Assembly (NCBI GenBank): GCA_011959925.1
Contig: BLMD01000270.1
Coordinates: forward strand, 1-64,000
DNA: 64,000 nt
Direction of reading: 5' to 3'
From: Lachnospiraceae bacterium
Lineage (GTDB): Bacteria > Bacillota > Clostridia > Lachnospirales > Lachnospiraceae
Under the pieces are notes generated by a model that was given only the letters and a program-made list of their open reading frames with translations, ran no database searches and was not told where the DNA came from. Shown piece after piece: positions 17,019 through 25,032 of this stretch (position 1 is its first letter; the number at the start of each line of letters is the position of its first letter). The position numbers were made by a program, and so were the translations under genes.

Positions 17019-17987
17019 TTAATAATTTCCCAAAACTTTTAACCGTTCCGTTTCTTTTTGTAATCCGCGCAGCGCACACTGCACATTTACATCCGAAAGA
17101 TTTCCTTCCAGATCGATAAAAAAACGATACTCCCATGTCCTGCCCTGAATCGGCCGCGACTCAATTTTATTCATATTCAAATTGTTATAAATAAAATGGG
17201 AAAGCGCCTGATAAAGCGAGCCGCTTTTATGTGGAAGTTCAAAACAGATGCTGATCTTTGCAGCGTCTGCCCGAAACGCCTTTTTGCCGGAAACAATGAT
17301 AAACCTGGTCGAATTGGATGTATTGTTTTCAATCCCTTCCGCCAAAATTTTCAATCCGTAAATTTCGGCTGCAACGCCCGATGCGATCGCGGCTTTGTTT
17401 TTCTTTTGGTCTTCTTTTACTTTTTTTGCGGCGCCCGCCGTATTTTTCACGCTGTGCTTTTCCCATCTCCCGTTTGCATCCAGATATCTAGAACACTGCA
17501 TCAATGCCTGCGGATGCGAATAAACGTCTGTGATATCCGAATGTACGGCTTCTTTCATACCCAGTAAACAGTGATTGGTCTTTATGATCTGTTCTCCGAT
17601 AATATAATGGTCATATTCCACAAGCAGGTCAAAATTTTCCGATACGATGCCTGCAGAAGAATTTTCAATCGGCAGTACCGCATAATCCGCCGTCCCTGCG
17701 GCAATCGCATCCATCGCCTCCCGCCACGTATCCACATGAAAATTTTCAGTCTGCCTGCCGAAAAATTCCCGCATCGCCTGCTGGCTGTATGCGCCTTCTT
17801 CTCCCTGAAATACCACCTTTGCCTGCTGAAATAAAAATGCTTCCACCTGGGAAAAATCAAACGCCTCCCGATCTGCCGGAGGTTTTTCTGCCGCTTCTTT
17901 CGTAAGCTGTATGCGCTTTTGGTATAAACCGGCAAGCGTTTCGTCAATCGCGGCAATATCCGCCCAAATTTCCTGTAATTCTCTCAT
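17019..17987 (-). CDS. pheA: Prephenate dehydratase with degenerate chorismate-mutase N-terminus
   Basis: This 322-residue enzyme converts prephenate to phenylpyruvate in phenylalanine synthesis. The start at 17987 follows GGAGGGAATT; the in-frame ATG 21 bases upstream has no site. The dehydratase domain begins near residue 56 (VVFQGEEGAYSQ) and contains the catalytic TRF in NSTRFIIV. The ACT regulatory domain carries the phenylalanine-binding ESRP (IESRPIQGRTWEYRFF). Residues 1-34 resemble only the first helix of chorismate mutase, and the position of its first catalytic arginine seems to be tryptophan, so mutase activity is unlikely. DUF815 follows after 29 bases. Confidence 0.92.
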   Translation of the reverse strand: MRELQEIWADIAAIDETLAGLYQKRIQLTKEAAEKPPADREAFDFSQVEAFLFQQAKVVFQGEEGAYSQQAMREFFGRQTENFHVDTWREAMDAIAAGTADYAVLPIENSSAGIVSENFDLLVEYDHYIIGEQIIKTNHCLLGMKEAVHSDITDVYSHPQALMQCSRYLDANGRWEKHSVKNTAGAAKKVKEDQKKNKAAIASGVAAEIYGLKILAEGIENNTSNSTRFIIVSGKKAFRADAAKISICFELPHKSGSLYQALSHFIYNNLNMNKIESRPIQGRTWEYRFFIDLEGNLSDVNVQCALRGLQKETERLKVLGNY

Positions 17988-18060
17988 AATTCCCTCCGCA
18001 TAAGACAAATTTCCTATTTATTCTATCATATAACAATCATCATCAGATAGCAAGATAGCC

Positions 18061-18089
18061 TTGCAACTTCCGTGCCAAAAAGTTATAAT
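18061..18089 (+). promoter_or_regulatory. Promoter of the DUF5050-like gene
   Basis: A -35 TTGCAA (18061-18066) and a perfect -10 TATAAT (18084-18089) are 17 bases apart, about 75 bases upstream of the start at 18167. Confidence 0.7.
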
Positions 18090-18166
18090 AAAACCAAAAG
18101 AAAAACCAGATCATATTTTAGTTTTTCCGGAAACGATTGATCATGAACAAAATGGGAGTGAGAATT

Positions 18167-19177
18167 ATGAGAAATATCAGACGATACCTGATTTTGGCTG
18201 TTATCATCCTGATCATTGCCGGCTACGCTGTATTTTATTATCTTTCCAACAAAACACAATGGAACGATACTTATGTCAACGGCAATACAGCAGGAAACCT
18301 TTACAACAACGGTTTATTCTGCGAACGTGACGGCATGGTTTATTTCAGCAACCCAAACGACAGCCATTACCTCTATTCTATGGATCTGCAGACGGGAGAA
18401 ACCGAAAAACTGTACGAAGATATTGCTTCTTTTATCAATGCAGACGACCGTTATGTCTATTATGTCCGAAACAATGTTGCCAAGGATTTTCAGTTTTCCT
18501 TTCTGCATTTTAACACGAACAGCCTGTGCCGCTACGATTTAAAGACGGGAAAGGTCAAAATTCTGGATTCGGCTCCGTCGATTTATGCGTCGCTGATCGG
18601 CAATTACATATACTATATCCATTATACGACAGAAACAGCGTCCACGCTCTATCGGATGAAGATCGACGGCAGCGAAGCCGAACAGGTTGATACGAACCCA
18701 TATTTTACCTGCTCTGCAAACGGACAGTATTTATATTATAACGGCATTGAAAAAGACCATAATATTTACCAGATGGATACGGCGACCGGCACGTCCCAGA
18801 CGATCTGCAGCGGCAATTACTGGATGCCTTCTGCGGACAATGAAAATATTTATTTTATGGACTGCGAACAAAATTATGCCTTAGTAAGACTGGGGCGTTC
18901 CCAGAAAGATCCCGTCACTGTCGTAAAGGACAGAATCGAATACTATAATGTCTATGGAGATACGATTTATTTCCAGAGAAACAACTTAGACGGCGACGCC
19001 GCGTTCTGCAGCGTATCCACCGACGGCAGCAATTACCGCGTGATTCGTGAGGGAAATTACACCAATATCAACGTCACTTCCCAAAACGTCTATTTCAGTG
19101 AAGTCGGCAAAGAAGATACGATTTACCAAATGCCGGTCAACGGAAGCGGAACGATTTCGGTATTCGACCCGAAATAA
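18167..19177 (+). CDS. Membrane-anchored DUF5050-like beta-propeller protein
   Basis: This 336-residue protein starts at 18167, where GGGAGTGAG precedes the ATG. Residues about 6-27 are one hydrophobic helix (signal anchor) and the rest should be extracytoplasmic. The body has repeated units of about 40-45 residues of the form YYIHYTT..STLYRMKIDGSEAEQV, YLYYNGIEKDHNIYQMDTATG and IYFQRNNLDGDAAFCSVSTDG. These are typical of DUF5050 and YWTD/TolB-like propellers. No enzymatic motif is visible. It is monocistronic with its own promoter and terminator. The ligand or partner is unknown. Confidence 0.8.
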   Translation: MRNIRRYLILAVIILIIAGYAVFYYLSNKTQWNDTYVNGNTAGNLYNNGLFCERDGMVYFSNPNDSHYLYSMDLQTGETEKLYEDIASFINADDRYVYYVRNNVAKDFQFSFLHFNTNSLCRYDLKTGKVKILDSAPSIYASLIGNYIYYIHYTTETASTLYRMKIDGSEAEQVDTNPYFTCSANGQYLYYNGIEKDHNIYQMDTATGTSQTICSGNYWMPSADNENIYFMDCEQNYALVRLGRSQKDPVTVVKDRIEYYNVYGDTIYFQRNNLDGDAAFCSVSTDGSNYRVIREGNYTNINVTSQNVYFSEVGKEDTIYQMPVNGSGTISVFDPK

Positions 19178-19220
19178 TAGAAATTTTCTTAACTTATAAA
19201 GATAACAGATGGGAAACAGA

Positions 19221-19260
19221 AAAAGAGACTGCAGATCATTTTTTTACAGCAGTCTCTTTT
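19221..19260. terminator. Bidirectional terminator
   Basis: A 12-bp perfect stem AAAAGAGACTGC/GCAGTCTCTTTT (19221-19232 with 19249-19260) lies between the convergent DUF5050-like gene and the 362-residue gene. U-tracts are available on both strands. Confidence 0.8.
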
Positions 19261-19354
19261 CATTTCTTTTAAATGATCAATATTATCTTTTTTCTGTTTA
19301 TTTTATACATTTTTTTCGTTGGAAATAACTGAGATTGAAGATATCACCAAATCC

Positions 19355-20443
19355 TTATAACATCTCCCACCACTTTCTATCATCTCTTATGTATGTCTTT
19401 TGAAAGAATTCAAATTTCTTTAAAAAATAGGAGCAATCTGTCTGGTCACAACCAATAAGATACTTTTTTGCAAAACCATCCAAGCAAAAAACTTCTATCG
19501 TTCCGTTACTCTCATCAAAACTATGAAACGGGACATCCGAACACCATTTTTGATTACCATATCCAACTTCTACATATCCTTGTTCAGAACTCATCTGCTT
19601 ACGTTCTTTATAAAAAAATGAAAAATCTTTTGGTGGAGCCGTATTAAAATCTGTCATACGGGTAATGCCTCTTTGCCATGCCTGCCATTGCCAGACGGAA
19701 TGATAGTCAAAACCGCCATCTAAGACTTGCTTAGAATTTTTTTCTATCTGTTCAAAATCCAAAGATGTAACATTCCATTCATTTGCCATTTCACTGATTG
19801 CCTGTCGGATACATTCTTTCATATCTTCCGACTTATTATAATCATTTGCATCATAATACATCCAGTCATTTAAATCGGCATGTTCAAACTGCTCTGCAAG
19901 CTCCTTTCCCTTTTTCAAACTGAATCCTACTGCTTTGCGTACATTGGCTTTTTGTACCACTTCATAAATATCTTGTAATATCTGCTGATTATCCCGAGCA
20001 TTATATCCGTCTGTATGACGTTCCTGGATAAGGTAAACCCGCATATCCATACAGATATTTTTTACCTTTTGCTTAATTTCTTCTCTCGTATAATCTCCCT
20101 GATAATACTCTTCCATGATATTATGTATCTGGTTCTGCTGCTGGTATCCATATACAGATCCAAAACAACTACCTGGCATACCTTTTATTTTCATAATATC
20201 ATTATAGTTTTCGCTGGTAATCCTCTCAATCTTTGAAGTCCATTCTTTCTGCCTCGGATCGTTTAAAACAGAGATGGTTTCAGAACCAAAACACTCCTCC
20301 AGCTTCATTCCTGGCTGATATTTTAAAGATTTTAATTGTTCTCGAAAACGTTCATTTGCCTCTTCTGAAGCTCCAACGATGTAACTTTTATTTGGATCTT
20401 TCAAACACACCTGATACATACCAATATCATTAAAAATCTTCAT
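19355..20443 (-). CDS. Unknown 362-residue protein, last gene of the Agr-like operon
   Basis: I do not recognise a characterised family. The start at 20443 follows GAGGAGAATGATTT. No signal peptide or membrane helix is visible, so it is probably cytosolic. It is rich in charged and aromatic residues, with segments such as NDIGMYQVCLKDPNKSYIV, KGMPGSCFGSVYGYQQQNQ, and a Trp-rich stretch YHSVWQWQAWQRGIT. Cysteines are scattered without a metal motif. It lies 81 bases after agrB on the same strand, separated by a strong hairpin, and both follow a promoter with LytTR-type repeats. It occupies the place where agrD would be expected, so it may be an output of the system. Codon and base use are A+T-rich like its neighbours. 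Confidence 0.7.
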   Translation of the reverse strand: MKIFNDIGMYQVCLKDPNKSYIVGASEEANERFREQLKSLKYQPGMKLEECFGSETISVLNDPRQKEWTSKIERITSENYNDIMKIKGMPGSCFGSVYGYQQQNQIHNIMEEYYQGDYTREEIKQKVKNICMDMRVYLIQERHTDGYNARDNQQILQDIYEVVQKANVRKAVGFSLKKGKELAEQFEHADLNDWMYYDANDYNKSEDMKECIRQAISEMANEWNVTSLDFEQIEKNSKQVLDGGFDYHSVWQWQAWQRGITRMTDFNTAPPKDFSFFYKERKQMSSEQGYVEVGYGNQKWCSDVPFHSFDESNGTIEVFCLDGFAKKYLIGCDQTDCSYFLKKFEFFQKTYIRDDRKWWEML

Positions 20444-20468
20444 AAATCATTCTCCTCAACACATAATA

Positions 20469-20509
20469 TGTATTGGTATGGACAGATATCCTCTCCCCAC
20501 ACCAATACA
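20469..20509 (-). other. Long hairpin between agrB and the unknown gene
   Basis: On the minus strand TGTATTGGTGTGG pairs with CCATACCAATACA over 13 bp including one G-U pair, around a 15-base loop (arms 20469-20481 and 20497-20509). No U-tract follows; the ribosome binding site of the next gene does. It is more like a processing or attenuation element than a terminator. Confidence 0.6.
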
Positions 20510-20524
20510 CAAACTCTTAATCAC

Positions 20525-20917
20525 CTAATTCATATTTGGATGATTTACAGTCCCAATAAACCCAATACAACAGATTGCAAAGATAAATATTACCAATAGT
20601 AAATATAAATTTTCTGACAAAATAGGACTGATACTTACTATAATTATATAAGCCACTACTGTCGCCAGGTAACATTTTGCATATGTACGAAAGTGGAGTC
20701 CTCCAGTTCGTTTTCTCAATGATAAAAAAAATAATAAAAATAAGATGGAAGGGATAGACTTTCGTATTACAATACTGATGATCAAAATACTTCCTATCGT
20801 AATAAATTTTTCTAAAATAGAAATTAACGCATAAGTATAATCCTCCTTTAAATTTTCTTTTATCATTTTTTCTTCCATCATATACCTAATCAAGTCATCT
20901 GCCATTTTTTCAATCAT
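20525..20917 (-). CDS. agrB: AgrB-like peptide-processing membrane protease, short at the C-terminus
   Basis: This 130-residue protein matches AgrB, the membrane cysteine endopeptidase that trims and cyclises AgrD autoinducer peptides. The signature RKRTGGLHFRTYAKCYLA supplies the catalytic pair H75 and C82 with the usual seven-residue spacing. Hydrophobic segments at about 35-52, 55-68, 85-100 and 105-122 predict four membrane spans. Usual AgrB proteins have about 190-210 residues; this one stops directly after the NHPN motif, which in relatives is followed by some 50-60 more residues with further spans. The downstream frame shows no continuation. It is driven by a LytTR-type promoter. It may be truncated or a short variant. 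Confidence 0.82.
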   Translation of the reverse strand: MIEKMADDLIRYMMEEKMIKENLKEDYTYALISILEKFITIGSILIISIVIRKSIPSILFLLFFLSLRKRTGGLHFRTYAKCYLATVVAYIIIVSISPILSENLYLLLVIFIFAICCIGFIGTVNHPNMN

Positions 20918-20943
20918 AGCAACACACTCTGCCTCCCGATTCC

Positions 20944-20972
20944 ATTATCGAACAAAACAAAAAATACAACAA
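20944..20972 (-). promoter_or_regulatory. agrB operon promoter
   Basis: On the minus strand a -35 TTGTTG (20967-20972) and a -10 GATAAT (20944-20949) are 17 bases apart, just upstream of agrB. Both elements are imperfect, as expected for an activated promoter. Confidence 0.62.
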
Positions 20973-20977
20973 GATAA

Positions 20978-21011
20978 TAAGCAGAAAATGACATTATTAA
21001 GCAGAAAATGA
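20978..21011 (-). promoter_or_regulatory. Tandem LytTR (AgrA-type) binding repeats
   Basis: A 14-base direct repeat, TAAGCAGAAAATGA on the plus strand, occurs at 20978-20991 and again at 20998-21011 with an exact 20-base period. The nearer copy ends five bases from the -35 of the agrB promoter. Two direct repeats about two helical turns apart next to a weak -35 are the known layout of LytTR activator sites. The regulator is presumably the adjacent AgrA-like protein. Confidence 0.72.
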
Positions 21012-21065
21012 TTGATAAGTATTTATAATATGCAAGATATACAGGTTTTGTTCAAATTTTTAATT

Positions 21066-22382
21066 CTAAAGTTCATTTCTATATAATGGTATCATGATTG
21101 AAAATTGAAATTCAGACCCATATTCTCTCATAGCATAATATCCATTGTATTTTTTTACGGTCTCAATTATATTCTTTATCCCTAATCCATGTTCCAGCAA
21201 ATTATTCTGTTTTGATGTTTGAATTTGATTATTTTTATAAATAATTTCGTGTTCATAAGTGTTTTTGCAAGAAATAATAGCAACCTCTTCTTCTCGAACA
21301 AACTTCAATTTTATTACCTTTTTACATTGACATTGCCCACATGCTTCAATTGCATTGTTCAGTAAATTTGAAAGAATAATAATCAGATCTTCGTCATCCA
21401 TATTCAAATCAGATAAATCATTTAATTGAAATATAAAAATTATATCATGTAAGAACATTTCTTGATATTTCGTATTTAATATCGCGTCTACAATTACATG
21501 ACTCGTTTGAATAATATCTATTTTTTCCCTAAATTTCCCCCTAATTTTTTGAACATATTCTCTTAATTCCTTATATCTATTCCTTTTAAGCAATGCATCT
21601 ATACATTCTATTTGATTTTTATATTCATGCATTTGTTTTCTTTGCTGATCATAACTTTCCGATACAGAATTAAACAAATTCATTTGATTTTCGATTTGTA
21701 ACCGAAAAAGTTCATTTTTATGTATGTTTACTTCATGCTTTAGAATATCATGTATCAAATAGAATACTACGATATTGATTCCAGCCAACCCAAAAGCAGT
21801 TATTATATAGATTTCCTTTCGTTTTTGAATGTGAATTAGTTCAGATGTTGAAATCATATATGCTATAATACAAATTGTAAAAATCGGAAAAATTATAAAA
21901 CGAGACCACTCCATATCTATCATCAAAACAGGAGTAGTTACTTTTATAAGCTTTCTTACTAGTAAAACCACTAACATCAGAATACATTTTCCAAATATTA
22001 CGATTAATGAAGCTTGAATAAAATAGAACACTAAAAGCTCAGAACTTTCAAAAAAAATATGTGTGCAAATTAAATAAATAAAATAATCAACTACAAGCAG
22101 TAACCCCTGAAATAAAAATGAAAAAACTAAAGACTTAAGAAAACTGATTTTTATATGAGTAGACATGATTACTGCAGTAATAAAAACGATTATGATTTCT
22201 TTCATCATAAACAATTCTTTTAAACAGATTGAAATCAAAAGCACGACAAAAATCAGCATACCAATTATCCTGAAATTTTTCCATAAACTTGTTTCTTTTC
22301 TTTCTCCAAATGACTCAAAAAATTTTACGCAACACAAAACTTCTAATAAAACCAGAAAAAAGCTATTAAATATATAAAGCAT
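21066..22382 (-). CDS. agrC: AgrC-like sensor histidine kinase (GHKL family)
   Basis: This 438-residue protein is a membrane receptor kinase of the AgrC/ComD type. The N-terminal 210 residues hold about six or seven hydrophobic helices and should bind a peptide signal outside the cell. A coiled linker leads to the phospho-acceptor H252 in KQMHEYKNQIEC. The catalytic domain has the N box ILSNLLNNAIEAC and the G box EHGLGIKNI, typical of the GHKL group. GGGAGG precedes the start, and the ATG abuts the stop of the response regulator gene, so the two are co-translated. The signal is unknown, since no agrD is evident. Confidence 0.9.
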   Translation of the reverse strand: MLYIFNSFFLVLLEVLCCVKFFESFGERKETSLWKNFRIIGMLIFVVLLISICLKELFMMKEIIIVFITAVIMSTHIKISFLKSLVFSFLFQGLLLVVDYFIYLICTHIFFESSELLVFYFIQASLIVIFGKCILMLVVLLVRKLIKVTTPVLMIDMEWSRFIIFPIFTICIIAYMISTSELIHIQKRKEIYIITAFGLAGINIVVFYLIHDILKHEVNIHKNELFRLQIENQMNLFNSVSESYDQQRKQMHEYKNQIECIDALLKRNRYKELREYVQKIRGKFREKIDIIQTSHVIVDAILNTKYQEMFLHDIIFIFQLNDLSDLNMDDEDLIIILSNLLNNAIEACGQCQCKKVIKLKFVREEEVAIISCKNTYEHEIIYKNNQIQTSKQNNLLEHGLGIKNIIETVKKYNGYYAMREYGSEFQFSIMIPLYRNEL

Positions 22383-23108
22383 TTACAATCCTCCCTTATA
22401 TATGACGAAAAGCTCTTCCACATTTTTATAACGCGCTCTAGGTATATCCAAAATCATACCATTCATTAATGTTAAGTTATATTTTTTTATACTTCTAATA
22501 TGTTTCATATTTACTAGATAACTTTGATGAATTCTAACAAACTGATCTTCTAAAAGTTGCTCTTCTAATTTATCTAAAGTTCCGTATAAAGTATAGCTAT
22601 TTATTTTTTCTTCGAGTATATTAAAGTGTAATTTATGTAATTTACTTTCTATATACAATATACGGTTTGTATGGATTGCTTTACGCCCTTCCATAAAATT
22701 AAATATTTTTTTGCTATATTTATAATTCATTTTTTCTAATATTGCATCCATACTTTCAAAAACAGTATAATAGAAACTTTCATTATTTTTTAAAATATAT
22801 CGTATTGCATCTACTTTATAGCCTTCGAGTGAATAATCCACAAACGCAGTAATAAATACTATGAATATATCCTTATTAACATCCCGTATCGTTTGAGCCG
22901 TCAATATCCCGTCAATCTCATCCATTTTTATATCTAAAAACACTATATTATAACGAACTAATCCCATTTCAAGTTTTAAAAGTTCTTTTCCTGATTCAAA
23001 TATATCAATTGATAATGGTATGTTTTTCTGTTCTTGATAGTTTATCAATATCTCTTTTATTATTGTTTGAAAATACCTTTCATCATCACATATCGCTATT
23101 TTTAACAT
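22383..23108 (-). CDS. agrA: AgrA-like response regulator with LytTR DNA-binding domain
   Basis: This 241-residue regulator has a receiver domain at about residues 1-125, with acidic pocket ICDDE and phospho-acceptor D59 (VFLDIKMDEIDG), and a LytTR domain at about 135-235 (ILYIESKLHKLHF, FVRIHQSYLVNMKHI). It should be phosphorylated by the kinase encoded next and then bind paired direct repeats such as those at 20978-21011. AGGAGAATTT precedes the start. It is the first gene of the minus-strand A+T-rich island, transcribed divergently from the XRE-cupin gene. Confidence 0.92.
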   Translation of the reverse strand: MLKIAICDDERYFQTIIKEILINYQEQKNIPLSIDIFESGKELLKLEMGLVRYNIVFLDIKMDEIDGILTAQTIRDVNKDIFIVFITAFVDYSLEGYKVDAIRYILKNNESFYYTVFESMDAILEKMNYKYSKKIFNFMEGRKAIHTNRILYIESKLHKLHFNILEEKINSYTLYGTLDKLEEQLLEDQFVRIHQSYLVNMKHIRSIKKYNLTLMNGMILDIPRARYKNVEELFVIYKGGL

Positions 23109-23295
23109 AAATTCTCCTACTTTCTTCGATTATTATTTCTTTATCAAATATTTCGGTATAAATTCATTATTTATTATGGCCCCATTATATTTTTTTATTT
23201 TTTTCATAAATAATTTTCGAATCAAATCTATTTATTAGTCAAAAAATGCATCTTCCTCATTTTTGCACAAATCTTTTTTTCTTTCCAATTTCCTA

Positions 23296-23323
23296 TTGAC
23301 ATTTTTCTAATTTTCGATAAAAT
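23296..23323 (+). promoter_or_regulatory. Promoter of the XRE-potABCD operon
   Basis: A perfect -35 TTGACA (23296-23301) and a -10 TAAAAT (23318-23323) are 16 bases apart, upstream of the XRE-cupin start at 23390. Confidence 0.65.
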
Positions 23324-23334
23324 ATTTCTTGTTT

Positions 23335-23351
23335 GTTTATAATTAGTAAAC
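23335..23351 (+). promoter_or_regulatory. Candidate operator for the XRE-cupin regulator
   Basis: An inverted repeat GTTTA-N7-TAAAC lies just past the expected transcription start and ahead of the ribosome binding site. Its position suits autorepression by the regulator encoded directly downstream. This is inference from position and symmetry. Confidence 0.4.
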
Positions 23352-23389
23352 TTTGAATCTACTATTAAAATTACAAAGGAGCCGTTCGT

Positions 23390-23929
23390 ATGGACATTGG
23401 AAAGAGGATGAAAGAGCTTCGCATCTTCTACGGGCTGACGCAACAGGAACTGGCGGACCGGGCGGAATTGACAAAAGGATTTATCTCACAATTGGAACGC
23501 AACCAGAACACACCTTCCATCAGTACGCTTTTGGATATTATCCAGTGCCTTGGCACAACTCCGGCGGAATTTTTTGCCGAATCCGGACCGGAACAGATCG
23601 TATTCAAAAAAGAAGATTATTTTGAAAAAATTAATGAAGAGACCAACGCCGTAATTGAATGGATCATTCCGAACGCACAGAAAAATTCCATGGAACCGAT
23701 CCGGCTGACGTTAAAGCCCGGCGGCGTATCCGAAGAGCTCCTTCCTCATGAAGGAGAAGAATTCGGCTATGTATTAAAAGGTACGGTAAAGCTCGTATTC
23801 GGGACGCAGAAGTATACGCTGCATACCGGAGAATCGTTCGCCTTTCCCTCTACCAAAAAACATCGTCTGGAAAATCCGGGCAAATATGACGCCGTCGTTC
23901 TCTGGGTTACGACGCCGCCCAGTTTTTAA
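23390..23929 (+). CDS. XRE-family regulator with C-terminal cupin domain (PuuR-like)
   Basis: This 179-residue regulator has an N-terminal helix-turn-helix (residues about 5-60, [31 protein letters not shown]) and a C-terminal cupin sensor domain (about 105-175, [18 protein letters not shown] and [15 protein letters not shown]). AAAGGAG precedes the start. Such proteins control polyamine genes in response to ligand binding in the cupin. Its gene heads the potABCD operon with a 29-base gap, so it very probably controls polyamine uptake. Ligand not proven. Confidence 0.9.
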   Translation: MDIGKRMKELRIFYGLTQQELADRAELTKGFISQLERNQNTPSISTLLDIIQCLGTTPAEFFAESGPEQIVFKKEDYFEKINEETNAVIEWIIPNAQKNSMEPIRLTLKPGGVSEELLPHEGEEFGYVLKGTVKLVFGTQKYTLHTGESFAFPSTKKHRLENPGKYDAVVLWVTTPPSF

Positions 23930-23958
23930 CTATTTCTTTTACATTAGGAGGATTACAA

Positions 23959-25032
23959 ATGGAAAAAGAATTCATCCATCTGTCCCATATTTCAAAATCT
24001 TTTGACAATACCCTGGTATTAGATGACTTGAGTTTAAAAATACAGGAAAACGAATTTTTAACGCTGCTGGGTCCTTCCGGATGCGGCAAAACGACAACGC
24101 TTCGTCTCTTAGGCGGTTTTGAAATGCCGGATCAGGGGCAGATTTTTTTTGACGGAACCGACATTACTTCTCTTCCCCCGAACGAGAGAAAATTAAACAC
24201 GGTTTTTCAGAAATATGCATTATTTCCCCATATGTCCATTGCGGAAAACATTGCATTCGGCTTAAAAATCAGTAAGAAAAGCAAATCCTATATTCAGGAT
24301 AAAATCAAATATGCCTTAAAATTAGTGAACCTAGACGGTTTTGAGCACAGAAATGTCGACTCATTAAGCGGCGGCCAGCAGCAGCGAATCGCCATTGCAC
24401 GGGCAATCGTCAATGAACCGAAGCTGCTTCTTTTGGATGAACCTCTGGGCGCGCTTGATCTAAAACTCCGGCAAGATATGCAGTATGAGCTGATCCGGTT
24501 AAAAGAAGAACTCGGCATCACATTTGTCTATGTAACCCACGACCAGGAAGAAGCGCTGACAATGTCGGATACGATTGTTGTTATGAACCAGGGCTATATC
24601 CAGCAGATCGGTTCGCCGGAAGATATTTACAATGAACCCTGCAATGCGTTTGTCGCCGATTTCATCGGCGACAGCAATATCATTGACGGTACGATGATCG
24701 AAGATAAGCTGGTTGAGATTTTAGGCGTAAAAATCCCCTGTGTCGACACCGGTTTCGGCAGGCAAAAACCCGTGGACGTCGTGATTCGTCCGGAAGATGT
24801 GGAATTATCCGATCCTGCCGACGGTTTTTTAGAAGGAGACGTCGTCTCCATTATCTTTAAAGGCGTGCATTATGAAATTGAAGTTCAGGCAGGAGGTTAC
24901 GATTGGCTGGTGCATACGACAAAAATGTATCCTGTGGGAACGCATGTGGGAATTTCGGTCATCCCGTTTAATATCCAGATCATGAACAAACCGGAATCCA
25001 GTGACGAAAAGGCGGTGGAACTTGATGTCTAA
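23959..25032 (+). CDS. potA: Spermidine/putrescine ABC transporter ATP-binding protein
   Basis: This 357-residue ATPase powers polyamine import. Walker [11 protein letters not shown] (about residues 37-46), the signature LSGGQQQR, Walker [12 protein letters not shown] and the switch histidine in [10 protein letters not shown] are all present. A C-terminal TOBE-like regulatory domain follows from about residue 240. TAGGAGG precedes the start. The stop overlaps the potB start by 8 bases. Order regulator-A-B-C-D is typical of Clostridia. Confidence 0.95.
   Translation: MEKEFIHLSHISKSFDNTLVLDDLSLKIQENEFLTLLGPSGCGKTTTLRLLGGFEMPDQGQIFFDGTDITSLPPNERKLNTVFQKYALFPHMSIAENIAFGLKISKKSKSYIQDKIKYALKLVNLDGFEHRNVDSLSGGQQQRIAIARAIVNEPKLLLLDEPLGALDLKLRQDMQYELIRLKEELGITFVYVTHDQEEALTMSDTIVVMNQGYIQQIGSPEDIYNEPCNAFVADFIGDSNIIDGTMIEDKLVEILGVKIPCVDTGFGRQKPVDVVIRPEDVELSDPADGFLEGDVVSIIFKGVHYEIEVQAGGYDWLVHTTKMYPVGTHVGISVIPFNIQIMNKPESSDEKAVELDV

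Noticed and set aside
18009..18060. T-box or riboswitch upstream of pheA
   Set aside because: The upstream region is too short and shows no T-box sequence or specifier stem.
20444..20524. Short cysteine-containing frames as agrD
   Set aside because: Neither has the amphipathic leader, the cyclised core or the acidic tail expected of AgrD, so I do not annotate them as genes.
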